Origin: Bugula neritina | Lineage: Eukaryota; Bryozoa; Gymnolaemata; Cheilostomatida; Bugulidae | Direction: 5' to 3' | Length of the DNA: 64,000 bases | Assembly: GCA_964035545.1 (NCBI GenBank) | Contig: OZ037765.1 | Coordinates: 14,562,698-14,626,697, forward strand | Shown here: in pieces, positions 1 through 11,384 of the stretch | How positions within the stretch are numbered: position 1 is the first letter of the stretch | Layout of the letters: each line of letters opens with the position of its first letter | Notes under the pieces: model-generated | What the model was told of the DNA's origin: nothing | The model's input: only the letters and a program-made list of their open reading frames with translations | The model's database searches: none | Program-made: the position numbers and the translations under genes

Positions 1-3000
1 AAATTTTTGTGAATAAGTTTCTCACATATGAGTGCATTCTCCATTTGTCTTGGTGCAGTTAAATTTTTTATAGCAGCTTCCTCCAATCTCATGTCACGTT
101 CTTTTTGCTCTTTCTCTTTTTTTTCCTAATAAACCCAACAAGACTGATGCTTTTAAAAAAGTAATTTAGTCAGAAAGATTTCACAAATATAAAAAGTAGA
201 CTTATACAGACACTTCTTTACAACACTTCAAAACTTCTCACTAATGAGAAAGAGAAAAAAAATTTCAGATTTTGCTGAAAGAAAAATATAGAGTTTATTA
301 TTTTAACAAGTACACTTATTGGTGATAGGCTACACACACACGCACGCACGCACGAACGTACACAACTAAGCATGTGCTAAGCATAAATTAGTTGCTTATG
401 TACTCACTATTATTTTACTTTAAAATTGTACAACAGTAGTTTTTTAACTCAATTGCATATTTCTCTGCAGGAGTTAAAATGCACAGCTTTTAGCAATAGA
501 CAACATAGCTAAGTGCAAATATTTCATCCAGCAAAGACTTGAAGCTGAGAAGTTCAACTTGAATATCACTTACAAAACTAAACAAATTTCATAAAACATT
601 ACTTCACAGTTGAAAGAAATTGCGCTATATTGTCCCATGGCTGATGTCTACATTTGTAGAACAATCATGCTGCTCGGCTAAGTAAATCAAATACAAGAAA
701 GGGTTATCAACATGGTACTATGGTGATGATACCAACTAACAATAGAGACCCATGGGGCAAGGCACTACATGCTAATTAATGAAAATATTCATTAATTTTT
801 TAAACAGTGCATGGTGTACCTTTGCAGGTGAATAGTTCTTTTAAACTTTCATACAAGTTTGTACAAACTACAGAAGCCAACTTGTTTTATTGATAGTTCA
901 TATTTAAAAAAAAATTGATTTTGAGCAACAGCGATGAGTGAATGTGATTTAAGTATCTCACTCTTGATTGACTGAAACTACCACATATTATGAGTAGGCA
1001 GCAGTAGTGGGTTGTTTTCTTAGTAGAACATAGGGGTTGATAAAATATTTAAAAGCCATCACCTTTTCAAGAGGCCAACACCATTAAAATTTTGCTGTTA
1101 ATGATAAAAGTCCACTGCACAAAACAAGAACTAACGATCAAGCTGAATAAACTTACACGACGTTTAGCAGCTTTAGATTTTTTTCCAACAGTATTCTCAA
1201 CTTCTCCCACTTGACCACCACAGAGTAAATCTTTCTCTTCTAGTGTGACGGCAGCAGTAGAATCTTTCAGTTCTTGCTACAACATAAATTCAGCTGCAAT
1301 AAACTAAACTACAATGAATTTCTAATATTTGTTGTGCTAGAATTGCCTAGTTACATCAGTGTCATAATAAAATCTACAGACAAATGTTTGCTACAACTTG
1401 GGCATAATTTCAAAGTTGAATAGCAATGCAATACAGTTGGACATAGGCATTTTCAATTAGTACACTTGGAATATTTGCTGATGACATAATATTCTCCATC
1501 TGGCTCAGTGACTGCAACATTTCAGAAATATCATGAATACTACTTAGTTATGTCTGCAATGTTGATGCAAGCTCAGCTTGCTGGAGTTGGATTTCTTTGC
1601 TACAAAAACCTTGACTGTTTTTATCAGAGTAATAAACTTATTTTCTCTCTTTCTGTATTTATATATTTTAGAATCATTCTATGCTTGTATGAACACTTTT
1701 TATAGAATAATTAAAACTTTCTATTTACTAAAACGTTTTATGGGTCGATGGCAAAAAGGATTGCAGGCATAAAAATTTAACAAAGCTAGAAAATTTTATT
1801 CAGATAAAAAATGTAAAACAGTGTGACCAAGGTGACTCATTTTTCATTTTATTATTGTTTTTTTTACTGTACTAGTTGAATTTTTCTACTAAAAACTGCA
1901 ACACCCATACAAATCTAACGCTAATATTCCTAAAGCTGTTAATTGAAGTGGAAACTAGATGTGTTTTCACTCAGTAGTAAAGTGTATAAAATCACTCTAA
2001 TAATTGAAGCCTGGCCATCTAGTTGCATTCAAAACATTAAAAAAATCAACTTATATACACAGTGAACAACCAACAAATTGATTCAATAGTACAGGTTATG
2101 CACATATGGGCTCAATTGATCAATCAATGCTAGTAATATGAAAAGCATTTTTAGGTTCAGATTATTCATTGCCGCTAATACATCCACTAGGTATGCACTA
2201 TATAGTTCATAGAGATCAGCTAGCATGGTTGCTAAAAGTTCTTGTAAGTTTTTGATTTCAAGAAACTTCTTAACCTTTACTTGAAATTCAAAAAATTAAG
2301 CTACCATGTTTCCTTTAGATAACCATTTCAGTGTGAAACAGCAAAGTGGTAAATGTAGCATTACTCTCATGAAATAACACTGAAAATAGTTGTGTGATTA
2401 GTGCAGAAGCCTTGATGTAATTTACGATTTCGATGTTCAATGCCAAGTTAAATTTCATTGTCCATGTTAGTGTTTTAGAAGCAAGGCACACATTCTCTAT
2501 AGGGAATATTCTGCCTTGCCGGCTGTACAAAACCTGATCTTGATCCCAGCATGGCCGAAGCTCCATCTGTACATACATTAATCAAGCACTAATCAAACTT
2601 TTCCAACTAAGCCCAGTTGTCCCAAAAATATTGGTCAACAAGCGTGATCACGTTTGCAGCTGAGGTTGTTGCAAGTAAGGGTTGACAAAGCCTTAAGTCT
2701 TGGGCATGCACATATCTACCATACACTAGTAATCAGGAAAGATTGGCTATATAAAATAAATTATTAAGTTGCATGAAGAAAAATTGAGACTAATTGATTT
2801 TAGCGATAACTTTCTCTTCAATATCTGCTGTATCATGTACATGTAATTTGGAAAACAAGGAGAAAGTTGAAAAAGTCGTGAGATGTGTAGAAATGAAACT
2901 TTCCTCCAAAAAGCCCAAATTTCCCCAGCTTGGGAACCACTGGTTTACATAAACACTAAGCACTCTTAAAAATTCTAAAAAGAAAACATGAAGCAAATAA

Positions 3001-3896
3001 AATTGCTTGTTTTATTGAAACACTTAAAACCACTTTTAAACCTTAATAAATAGATATAATATTTTATACATAAAAAAAAACTTAAATGACTAAAAAAAGA
3101 AGCAAAAGGTAAACCATAAAGAAAATCTGGCACACTTGATTTTAAAGTGACAGACTGCTGAAGAGAGACTATTGAATTGACGAGTTTTTTCTTGCATCAG
3201 TTTATGTAAAGATTCCCACTATTTCATGCATCTGTGTTTAGGACATTGATGAAAGTTAAAGCTATCTGCTTACAAGCCTAAAGCATCCTTTTAGTCATTA
3301 ACAAATTTACATAAATGAATACCTCTTGTAATTCTTGTTGATGTTTAGCATCAAGTTCCATTTCTAGTTTGGCAATCTCTTGTTTGGTCTCTTTCAAACG
3401 TTTCTTATCTCCTTTAGGCACAGCATGTTTAATTTTTTGAGCTTTTGCTAAACAAATTTCAAGAGTATAAGATATGAGTTTATTTGTATAATTCAATTTC
3501 AAAGGATATTTGGTGAGAGTTCTACACATATTTGGATGAAACTGTAGAGTGCATAAATAATTTTCTCGATAAAAAAATGATACTAACTATAAATCTTAGA
3601 ATTCTTATACGCCTATTATCCACAAAATTATAAATAATTATTAAACAGAAGCAAATGGTCACGTATTTTCACCAAGCCATACATGCATGGTACATCAACA
3701 CACTTTGCATTACTCCAAATATAATGAAAATAGTTAACCTGATTGACTACAATAAAAACTGAATTTTAAAACAACATAATGTTAAAAAGTCAAAAAGCAT
3801 TTGAAAATTTTAATGGTTATAAAGATTTACCCTGTAGCTCCTTTCGTTCCTGTTTATGTTTGACTGCTAAATCTGTGGCCTCCATAATTTCAACAA
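1..3896 (-). CDS. OTUD6B: OTU deubiquitinase 6B-like, N-terminal exons (partial)
   Basis: Members are cysteine proteases that remove ubiquitin; the catalytic OTU domain should lie left of the window. Four coding segments join in phase with consensus splice sites: 3896-3831 (candidate ATG at 3885), 3447-3323, 1276-1157 and 125-1 (continues off the edge). The product reads MEATDLAVKHKQERKELQ, then a helix with HAVPKGDKKR and LEMELDAKHQQELQE, then KKSKAAKRR, then NLTAPRQMENALICEKL. These match in order the family's N-terminal coiled coil, its AVPK.DKKR motif, its KAQKRR basic patch and its NLTGARHMES block. The first segment begins at an acceptor-like ttttag, so a short upstream exon may supply the true start; I could not find it. 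Known: human OTUD6B acts in translation and proteasome assembly. Identity is secure although the catalytic part is not visible. Confidence 0.85.
1277..3322 (-). other. OTUD6B intron, AT-rich, no gene seen
   Basis: Long intron between the coding segments ending at 3323 and starting at 1276. Short ORFs here lack codon or domain character. A stretch near 2925-2955 reads on the minus strand like CCAGTGGTTCCCAAGC, a motif common at hAT-type element ends, but no partner end was found. Nothing else can be supported. Confidence 0.5.
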
Positions 3897-4197
3897 CTAA
3901 AAGAACAATACACTAGTGACAAGTTTCACACATGAACTAAATAACTATATACATATAAAATTAAAATAATTACATCAGCCTGAGATAACTACTTTCTTAC
4001 TGCTTGAATGTTAGCAATAAATTACATTGATGATCTTTTATCATTGATGCAGCCATAGCATAAATATTGAGAATTTAGTGGCGCTTCTTATTGGATGAAA
4101 AAATTATGCTTGAGTGAACGTTATAGCCCTGGTACTAGAATCTACACTGAATTGAAAAAACTCAACATGGTCCATTAGCAACAGTTAATAGAAAATA

Positions 4198-4460
4198 GAG
4201 CTCCAGTCTTCAAGTGACTGAAGCTCAGAATGGACAGGGCATGTCGGTAACCGACATTCGGTCTGTTGGCAGCTTGTGTGTGGGCTGTAAGTATGCTAAT
4301 GCCGTTAGCAGCGTAGTAAGTTAGAGTGCTTAGGTACACAACAGGGGTTAAGGATTTTTTTCTCGCGTTGCGCTGTGAAACAAAAGGCAATCTTTATCGT
4401 GCGACATTGTTCGACTAAGAACGTTTATATCAGCTAGTGCTCTTAGAGAGCTTAGCAAAG
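4198..4460. repeat. LTR-like remnant with a strong hairpin
   Basis: Positions 4198-4226 form a near-perfect hairpin (GAGCTCCAGTC / GACTGAAGCTC around a short loop). The same hairpin occurs at 49681-49709 inside a solo LTR, and the following GCATGTCGGTAACCGACATTCGGTCTG resembles that LTR near 50915-50950. I read this as a fragment of the same LTR family lying upstream of the Gag-like sequence. No matching second LTR, primer-binding site or target duplication was found, so boundaries are approximate. Confidence 0.4.
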
Positions 4461-4843
4461 CCAGTTTTCTTGTCATTGTATTCTGGGTGAAAATGGTGAT
4501 TTGCTGGGCAGATCACGGGTGGAGATTGGAGTGACTAAGGGGCGGTTTGGAGGTCATGGTGACAGCTTGGGGCTGTCGATATATTATAAGTTACAGTTAA
4601 TCGTCGTTATTTGTTCTGAGTTTGACTTTTATTTTAATTTGCACTTGCATGTAGCAAGCTATTTCGGCTTCACTATTGTTATTATTATTATTACTATTAT
4701 TATTTTACTGGTAGTAACAATGTGATATAATCATAATATAAATGCTGTTTCTTACTGTTACTTATAAGTAGTTAGTAAGTTTGTGCATTCTGGTTCTCAG
4801 TCGAGTAGTTTATTACTCATACTTGTTGACTGTAGAGATCGGA

Positions 4844-5840
4844 ATGTCACGACCAGAAGAGAGAAGTGAAGGTGAGGACTCTCCTGGGGAGAGTTTGGCA
4901 GTTGGTGGTGCATCCGGCCTTGGCAGGCCATCATCTGCGGAAACTGGGCTTGCAGCTCCAGTTCTGTTGGATGCGAGGGTCTTGGCTAGCATCCTCAATC
5001 AAGCAAAAGGCCCGATTCTGCCGAGGATTCGACAAGCCACGTCTCAGTTTACTGGTGATGGCAGTGTGGACGTCACTGCATGGATCAAGGAGCTTGAAGG
5101 ACTCTGCAAGGTGGAGCAGATTGCCCCAACAGAAATCCTCGTTTACATGTTGGGTGGCAATGCTGCTCGCGTCTACAGCAGGATGCGTGTGGGCGAGGCA
5201 TCCCAATGGGATGTAGTGAAAGCGGCCTTGTTGGCCGAGTATGCCATGCCTAGGCAGGAAGCATAGCGTAGGTTCATTACCTGCCGTATGGAAGACGGGG
5301 ACACAGTTGACATGTACCTGGATCGCTTGAAGCAGTTCGCTGGCCAGGTCAGTATGACCTGCAATGAACTGAGTTTTCGAGCTCAGTTTTTATGAAGGCT
5401 TGCCGGGATCTGTTTACGAGTGGGCAGTAACCCTCGAATATGCCTACATGGCTGACTTTGGGTCAGTGTTGGCACGAATGCAAGAAAGAGTGGTCTCGCG
5501 TAGAGCTGTTGCACACTGTTATAAGTCTGGACTACAGTCGGGGGTAATCGCTGCTGCTTCTGGAAGAGCGCAGCAGCAGTCAGGTGCCAGTTCTTGCTAT
5601 CAGTGTGGGGGTGCACACCGGGTAAAAGATTGCCTCGAAAGCAGGCGGGCCTCTTTCAACAGACGGCCCGAGAAGAACTCTTCTGGGAAGAGAGCTGAAT
5701 GCTTCCAGTGCGGAGGCATCGATCATTGGGTTTGGGACTGCCCGAAACCGCCTGCAGTGGCTGCCGGGCTGGAAGGTAACAAGCCGGGTTTTCAGGCAAA
5801 GGATGCAACTCGGGACGCCGCAATCAATTTCAATTTTTAG
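4844..5840 (+). pseudogene. Orphan retroelement Gag with two zinc knuckles, broken
   Basis: Gag packages retroelement RNA. From ATG 4844 the reading frame runs to an in-frame TAG at 5264, continues as Gag-like sequence (DTVDMYLDRLKQFAGQ) to about 5390, then needs a frame change to reach 5400-5840. The C-terminal part has two CCHC-type knuckles: CYQCGGAHRVKDC near 5595, spaced C-x2-C-x3-H-x4-C (one residue short), and CFQCGGIDHWVWDC near 5700 with standard spacing. No protease, RT or integrase follows: downstream is a short repeat and then an unrelated LINE. It differs from the Gag of the gypsy elements elsewhere in the window. Most likely a truncated LTR element; a decayed host-captured gag is less likely given the breaks. 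Confidence 0.6.
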
Positions 5841-5913
5841 CATTTCCAAATTAAGCCTTCATTTACTACACTCTATAAATGCGGCCACATCCCAGGTTTT
5901 GCAGCAACTGGTC
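5830..5913 (+). repeat. Segment shared with RPA1 intron 4
   Basis: About 84 bp are clearly similar to 25831-25916: both run through ATTTACTACA, a TATAAA-containing stretch, CCACATCCC and ACTGGTCACA. Both copies stay open in one frame, reading HFQIKPSFTTLYKCGHIPGF here and YFRIKLLFTTVYKRRHIPGF there, which hints at a coding fragment of an unidentified mobile element. It sits exactly between the orphan Gag and the LINE. Confidence 0.6.
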
Positions 5914-6046
5914 ACAAATTTCTAAATTTGAAAGTTAAAGAAACACCATTAACACAGAAATGAAGAAATTAGTACTCTCCAAAAACATGGGATGATACTA
6001 CCAGTAAAAATAAAGAAATTGTGAATAACACCTAAAAACCCTGGAA

Positions 6047-7880
6047 ATGATCACAACCAGCCAAGCACTGCTTGCTTCAGAGATGGACAAGAACCAAAGA
6101 GAGATTTTGCATGGCCCAACTGAAAGAAATACTGCAATGCAAGAGGTGATGAAAGAACTTTTCGAGCAGTTAGGCTTGGTGCTAAAACTAAAAGCAACTA
6201 TCCTCCTATCAAACTGTGATTTGAAGACGAAAGGTCTAAGTGGGAATTTCTAAAATAAGTAAATCATGCTCAGATTCTCTGTCCTGCAAGCTGGACATGA
6301 ACAAGGAAACCAGGGACAAGGAGTACATTCTTCGTCAACAGATTAGAAAACTGAAGGAGGAGCAGCCAACCATACAATATCAAATCATGGATTTGAGCAT
6401 TCAAAAGAAAGCTGAATCAGGAAACTGGAAAAAGTTGAAACCAGAAGACCAACAAACAAAACAATCTTAGATCTAAATCTTGTTTTTGCCAATGTCAGGT
6501 CAATTAAAGGAAAAACAGCAGAAATTACAGCTCTAACTAAAAACTATGATTTGCCTAACATCAACCCATGTTGACCAATCTGTGCTTAAGAAGACTGTAA
6601 TCGAAACACTTGATTTGGATTTCTTTAGGAATGACAGAAACATGCAGGGGGAGTTATGATTGCAACCAAGGCAAAACTTAACACCAGATATGCTTCCGTT
6701 GAAACTTATAATTAAACAATAGTAACTATCCTTATTCCAATTAACCTAGTCTCATGTTGTTACTCTGAACTGAAGGCATCAACACGAAATATCAAAACAA
6801 ACAAGTAACATACTCAGCTCCATCAAATATAAATATTCAGACTGCAACAGCATTTTACTTGGAGATACCAATCTTCCAGGGCTAGACTGGGTTACCAAAA
6901 CTATTAAACCCAATGAATCTTACAAAACTATCATCTACAATTTTTCAATGTGATTTATGAACATAACTTACACTAAGTGGTTACAGAGCTTGCCCACACA
7001 TTTATGGAAACACTTTTGACCGGATATGCCTCTCCAACACTCTTACAACAGATCCATCAGATGTGGCAATTCCTGGCCTAAGCGACCACTATATTATGAT
7101 CCTGAAGCTAAAAGTAGAAACAATGATGCATGAACAACACAAATGTAATAAAACCAAGGAAATATTTGTCTATCAGAAGGCAAATGTTCCAAGTCTTTAT
7201 TGACAAAATGACTAATGCTCTTCATCAAATTAAAAACTCAAGTGATCTTTATAAAATGTGGGATATTTACAAAAGATCACTTGATGAAGCCATACTTGAT
7301 TCTGTCCAACACGAAACTATAGCCTACATGTCAGAAATGAAGATCAACCGCCTTAGTTCAACAAACATATTAAAAAAGTGATAGGCAAGCAGCACAATAC
7401 ACATAGGAAATACAAACAAACTGGAGATCAGTACTACTTGAATAAAGACAAGCAGCACCGCCGAAATAATAAGAAAAAACCGCAGAAGCTCAAAAAGAAT
7501 GACTTGTTATATATGGCTTGTTAACCCTTAGAAAGGAGGAATATCACATCTTTTTACAAACATCTTAGGTACAAACGAAATCCAAACCACCTCTTAGAGA
7601 CTATGAGACTTATGGGTAGCCTTCTAACCACTGACAGTAAGATAATGGCCAACGATCTAAATAGATACTTTCACTCACAGTTCTGCTACCAAGAAAGTAT
7701 ATATCAAAACTCCCACTTCTTTTAACCCTAACAGAACCATTTTCCATCACATTGGATGGTGTTGAAAAATTTATTGTGGACTTTAAAAACAATAAATCAC
7801 CCGACCCAGACCAGATCCACAAATACCAATTACTAATAAACCCTAAAAACACAAACTCAGCTTAGCTATGTGCTAAACCT
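6047..7880 (+). pseudogene. Decayed non-LTR retrotransposon (LINE), 3'-truncated
   Basis: A chain of broken frames: a coiled-coil-like N-terminal part (6047-6470), then an apurinic-like endonuclease signature (LNLVFANVRSIKGK near 6475; ILLGDTNLPGLDW near 6855, the usual G-D-F-N-L-P-x-x-D-W block), then a linker (7130-7380) and, near 7610-7850, the beginning of a reverse transcriptase (a frame reading SPDPDQIHKYQLL, corresponding to the SPGPDGI block). The RT palm with its catalytic Asp pair is absent. Order and motifs fit Jockey/CR1-type LINEs. Many stops and shifts show it is long dead. Confidence 0.65.
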
Positions 7881-8138
7881 CATACATCATACAATTACAT
7901 AAAAATTGAAATATTTAAACTTAGCTACATGCTAGAATAGATGCATTTCAACATATGATAAACTTAAACAAAAACAACATAAGATTAAGACGCACTCATA
8001 ATTTTTCGCCTGGAGGTGTTAGCAGAGTGTAGGAGGGGAGTTACGAGGCGAATTAATATTATAATTATTATTCTAATATTAAATTTAAAAATTTAAATTA
8101 AAATTACCACATTCACTGTTAAATATTTTATTATTAGA

Positions 8139-8146
<8 letters not shown>

Positions 8147-8180
<34 letters not shown>

Positions 8181-8238
8181 TATAAATACATATTATGTAT
8201 ATATATACATACATATATATATACATACATATATGTAT

Positions 8239-8294
<56 letters not shown>
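8147..8294. repeat. (TA)n tract with TACA interruptions
   Basis: About 150 bp of alternating T and A, interrupted by TACATACA and TGTATA groups. It lies just left of the Penelope-like fragment. Confidence 0.95.
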
Positions 8295-8297
<3 letters not shown>

Positions 8298-8416
8298 AAA
8301 TGTATATCGTAATACTAGTCATCAAATAGTGCTCAAAATTTTCTATGAAAATTGAGCTAAATACTATAAGTATGAAGGTTGTAATTGACTAAGATCTTTT
8401 ATTTAAAACCAATTAT

Positions 8417-8470
8417 ATCACCTAAAAATTTGTTTCGTAGCATGAAATTACTGCCACTCGTCAGGGTGAT
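8417..8470 (-). ncRNA. Hammerhead-ribozyme-like motif, probably decayed
   Basis: On the minus strand the order is ATCACC, CTGACGA (core, 8464-8458), GTGGCA, a 9-nt loop, TGCTAC, GAAA (core, 8436-8433), a short AT-rich stretch, then GGTGAT. ATCACC and GGTGAT pair as a 6-bp stem I; GTGGCA and TGCTAC pair as a 6-bp stem II with one G-U. Stem III (CAAATTTT) has a C-U mismatch next to the core, so cleavage may be lost. It lies just downstream of the GIY-YIG end of a Penelope-like element on the same strand, an association known for Penelope-like elements. Confidence 0.65.
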
Positions 8471-8580
8471 GTATAAAATAGTGAAACAACAGAATTGGAA
8501 TGTAAAAAATGTATGGATTTAAAATATAGCTAAAGTATTAAAAGGAGAAATAGGCATTATCATAAAGCAAAGCTTATGTA

Positions 8581-9015
8581 TTAGAACCGGCTCAAGTAAA
8601 ATTTAGAGCTATGCCTGCATGTTGATGTTAACTCAGATCTTTTATTTAATGTGCATAGACTGGGTTTGCATATAATATAATATTTTTCTAAAATGCATAG
8701 CATGCAACGTTTAGAGTTGGGGTTATAGCTGGGCGCATGACCAATGATCTTCCAGTTGATTGTGTAGCTGGTGCCTTTGTCTTTTAGATACCATATATGC
8801 TTACTCAACTCTGTGGCATTTCTGTATCTTTTATGCTTAAAAGAGCAGGTGTGATTGTATAGGCGCTTTTTAAAGTTGATTTCACATAGTCCGATGTATG
8901 TGTTTGAGCTGTTTGGTGATGTTTTAGTGGCCTGGTATATAATATTGGAGAGTAAGCACTTGCCATTCAGTGGGCAGTTTGGTTTCCTTAGGCTTATGCA
9001 ATTGCATGTTTTCAT
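8581..9015 (-). pseudogene. Penelope-like element, C-terminal GIY-YIG endonuclease fragment
   Basis: A 144-codon open frame with the C-terminal endonuclease features of Penelope-like retroelements: a cysteine-rich linker (CNCxxxxxxNCPLNGKC), the TYIGLCEINFKKRLYNH catalytic block, ELSKHIWYLKDK, and the terminal AP.YNP.SKRC.LC..EKYYI and LNKRSEL blocks. In full elements this follows a reverse transcriptase and makes the nick that primes integration. Here the RT part is missing: upstream sequence (right side) passes straight into a TAG-rich repeat at 9054. This is a truncated copy. The frame is intact, so it may be fairly young, or short enough to have escaped stops. Confidence 0.8.
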
Positions 9016-9053
9016 AGTGTTACTGGTGGTTGCCAGGGAGCTTGTCGTTTGGT

Positions 9054-9480
9054 AATAGTAGTAGTAGTATTAGTAGTACTAGTAGTAGTGGTAGTACTAG
9101 TAGTAGTAGTAGTAGTACTGTAGTAGTAGTAGTAATAGTAATACTAGTAGTTATAGTAGTAAATATTTATTCATTATCATTATAATAATAATTATAATGA
9201 TTCAATTTCATATTTAATATTTATAATTATATCAAATTTATTTATTATTATATTTATTAATAATTTAATTAATAAATATTAATACTAATACTAATACTGA
9301 GTATTACTAATAGTAATAGTATTACATAAATTACTATTAGTATTAGCATTACTATTACTAATAGTAATAGTAATAGTAATACTAATAGTATTACTAAGTA
9401 ATAGTAATACTAATACTAATACTATAGTATTAGTATTACTTATAGTTAATGTTATAGTATTATCATTATGATTATCATTA
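9054..9480. repeat. TAG/TAC triplet array grading into degenerate ATTACT repeats
   Basis: 9054-9160 is mostly (TAG)n with TAC and TAA units; 9250-9480 is a degenerate alternation of TAATAC, TAGTAT and ACTATT units containing many short inverted repeats. It borders the truncated Penelope-like fragment. No coding potential. Confidence 0.9.
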
Positions 9481-9651
9481 TGCTCAAACTTATAATTATA
9501 AGTTATAGCTCTTAATAGTAATAGTTGAGAATTTATAAAATTTCTTTCTGAATAGTATAAAGATTAGGTTTCTAAGCAAGTAGCAATGTGCAGTACTTTT
9601 TCAATTCGGAATACACGAATAATTAACTTTATGGATTGAGATAACTCAGAG

Positions 9652-9982
9652 TGGTATATATTAGGAGTGTTGACATTAGGTAATCTTACGGAATCATATG
9701 GGCGCCATTATGCCGAGATTGGTACCGCGAGTTTATATAAGTTATAAACGAAAAACTTTGTCACTTTTGTTATTTTATTTTTTTTCTATTTTATGTGTAC
9801 ATTTTTTTTAGTTTTGTTTATTGGTAAAGTTTTTAAACACATTTTTTATGCACACAACATTTTAAAAAAAATTAAAACTCAATCATGCACATAAATACAA
9901 AGCTATAAAGTTGAAGCTTCGCTGTGATTACAATGTGAATATGAATTGAATAATGCTTGCAATAACCATTCTACACAAAATC
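9652..9982 (+). repeat. Left arm of a 330-bp inverted repeat (Penelope-derived)
   Basis: Nearly the same sequence occurs reversed at 17124-17437. Both arms run through GGAGTGTTGAC, CATTATGCCG, GGTACCGC, an AT-rich middle, AACTCAATCATGCAC and TGATTACAATGTGAATATG, and stop matching at CACAAAAT. On the right the arm leads into a GIY-YIG coding fragment, which identifies the source. The two arms enclose Gypsy-1. Confidence 0.8.
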
Positions 9983-10097
9983 ATGTAGCACCGAGATCAG
10001 ATACGGCCGGAGGAGGAGTGAACGGAGAGAGAGAGAGATTGTCACCACCTGCAGGTGTGGATAGTTAGAGAAGTGGAGAGGGAGGATACTGTTATCA

Positions 10098-11216
10098 TCA
10101 GTCTTGGTCGCCTCGTTTGAGTAGGGCCACGGAGGCTTTGAGAGTCCTCATCTCTGAGGCGGCTGCGGTAACTCTGGGGGTTAACCGTTGAATTTCAGCT
10201 TCTAAGTCGTACATGCGAAGTTCAACTTCTTTTAAGTTGCGAGCGGTGGGAGCCTGCCGTTTTGGGGAGGAGGAATGCCAGCGGCGTTTAGAAGAAGGTT
10301 GTATAGAAACGGAAGAGGGGGAGCATCGTTTTCGAGGTATCTCGACTCTTTAGAGCAGGACTCCTGGTAGGGTGGTGGGTCGAGGTACAGTTTGAGCTGG
10401 AGGAGAGTGGGGTGGCTTTGTAGATTTCCTGTGTCTGGGGGGTTTCAGACACGGTCCATGAGTGATGATGCGAGGGGAGGGGAATCCTTGTTTCAGTCGC
10501 TCGAAACAGGGAAGGTCTTTAATGAAAGGCTTGATCAGGTTGAGGAAGGTGGGGAAGTTATATTGATCCACATCATACAGGTGCCCCACATGGCATTCCA
10601 TGGTGCGCTGGTGTCTGAGGATGTAGTCCCTGTGGTAACTAAATTCACCACAGGGACAGAGGGTAGTTAAGAAGTGTTGCGGTACATGGACGCGCAAACG
10701 GCGATGGGTAGAGAAGTGCTGCTGACACAGCCTGCAGGTGGTGCATTCATCATGGCCGCGGCGTAGCTGAATCTGCTCTTCTGTTTCTGGTGCGACCCAG
10801 CTATGTTGTTGGAGTAGCACGTCAGGTAGAGATGTGGGAGGTGTCTCACCGTTCCAGGCTAGCTCTAGTGGTGGCATGTCTCCGTAGTTGGGAGAGCGAG
10901 TGGCGTCTAAAAGAGCAGAATTATTGTTAGATCGAGTTTGATCTTTACAGCATAATTCTGATGACAATCGACTGTTACTAGTCTGAGAGTCATGCATCTT
11001 TTTATACGGCACTCGAGAGACTGTGTCAGAACGTGTAAACTGACTGAGAGACATAGTATCAAGCTCCAGATCTAGTAGATCGTCCGCCATTACTATGTCC
11101 TCGTCGTCATTCATGTGTGACTCTGTCTCCAGTAACTGTGATTCAATCAGATTGATTAAATCAGAGTTGACTGAGGTGAGATCTATTTCCATTAGTGGAG
11201 TGTTAGATCTAAGCAA
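10098..11216 (-). CDS. Gypsy-1 accessory protein: tandem zinc fingers plus C-terminal coiled coil
   Basis: The frame from ATG 11216 gives 288 residues to a stop at 10350; the same frame then stays open to 10098, adding a basic patch (KRRWHSSSPKRQ) and a coiled coil (LKEVELRMYDLEAEIQRL). N-terminus acidic (residues 33-56 rich in Asp and Glu). Finger 1 is C161-x2-C164-x12-H177-x3-H181; finger 2 is C187-x-C189-x12-H202-x5-C208, followed by GHLYDVD and a proline-rich linker. The same order and spacings occur in Gypsy-2. A donor-like CCCAG/GTAAGC at 11218 and a good acceptor (CTGCTCTTTTAG) at about 10912 would join a small upstream ATG exon to residue 104 in frame, so a shorter spliced form is possible. 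Inferred role: DNA- or RNA-binding regulator of the element. No env-like signal peptide or membrane segment is visible. Confidence 0.7.
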
Positions 11217-11384
11217 GCTTACCTGGGAACTCGGTATTTATACTCATACTCGACGTTCAAGCTTGGATGTGGATGGATTAAAAACCACGTCTGCTCTTGA
11301 CCGCGTCAGCGTAGGAAAAGGCTGGGCAGCGTGTTTGTTGTGCGAGACCGGAACTATGTGCCCGGAGAGTGGTAATTCCACTCG

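Noticed and set aside
8134-8325. Tyr/Ile-alternating ORFs in (TA)n tracts (also 19404-19640, 22259-22540)
   Set aside because: Translation of dinucleotide repeats; no coding meaning.
10098-11216. Accessory ORF of Gypsy-1 as an envelope gene
   Set aside because: No signal peptide, transmembrane segment, furin-type site or glycoprotein cysteine pattern; instead zinc fingers and a basic coiled-coil tail.
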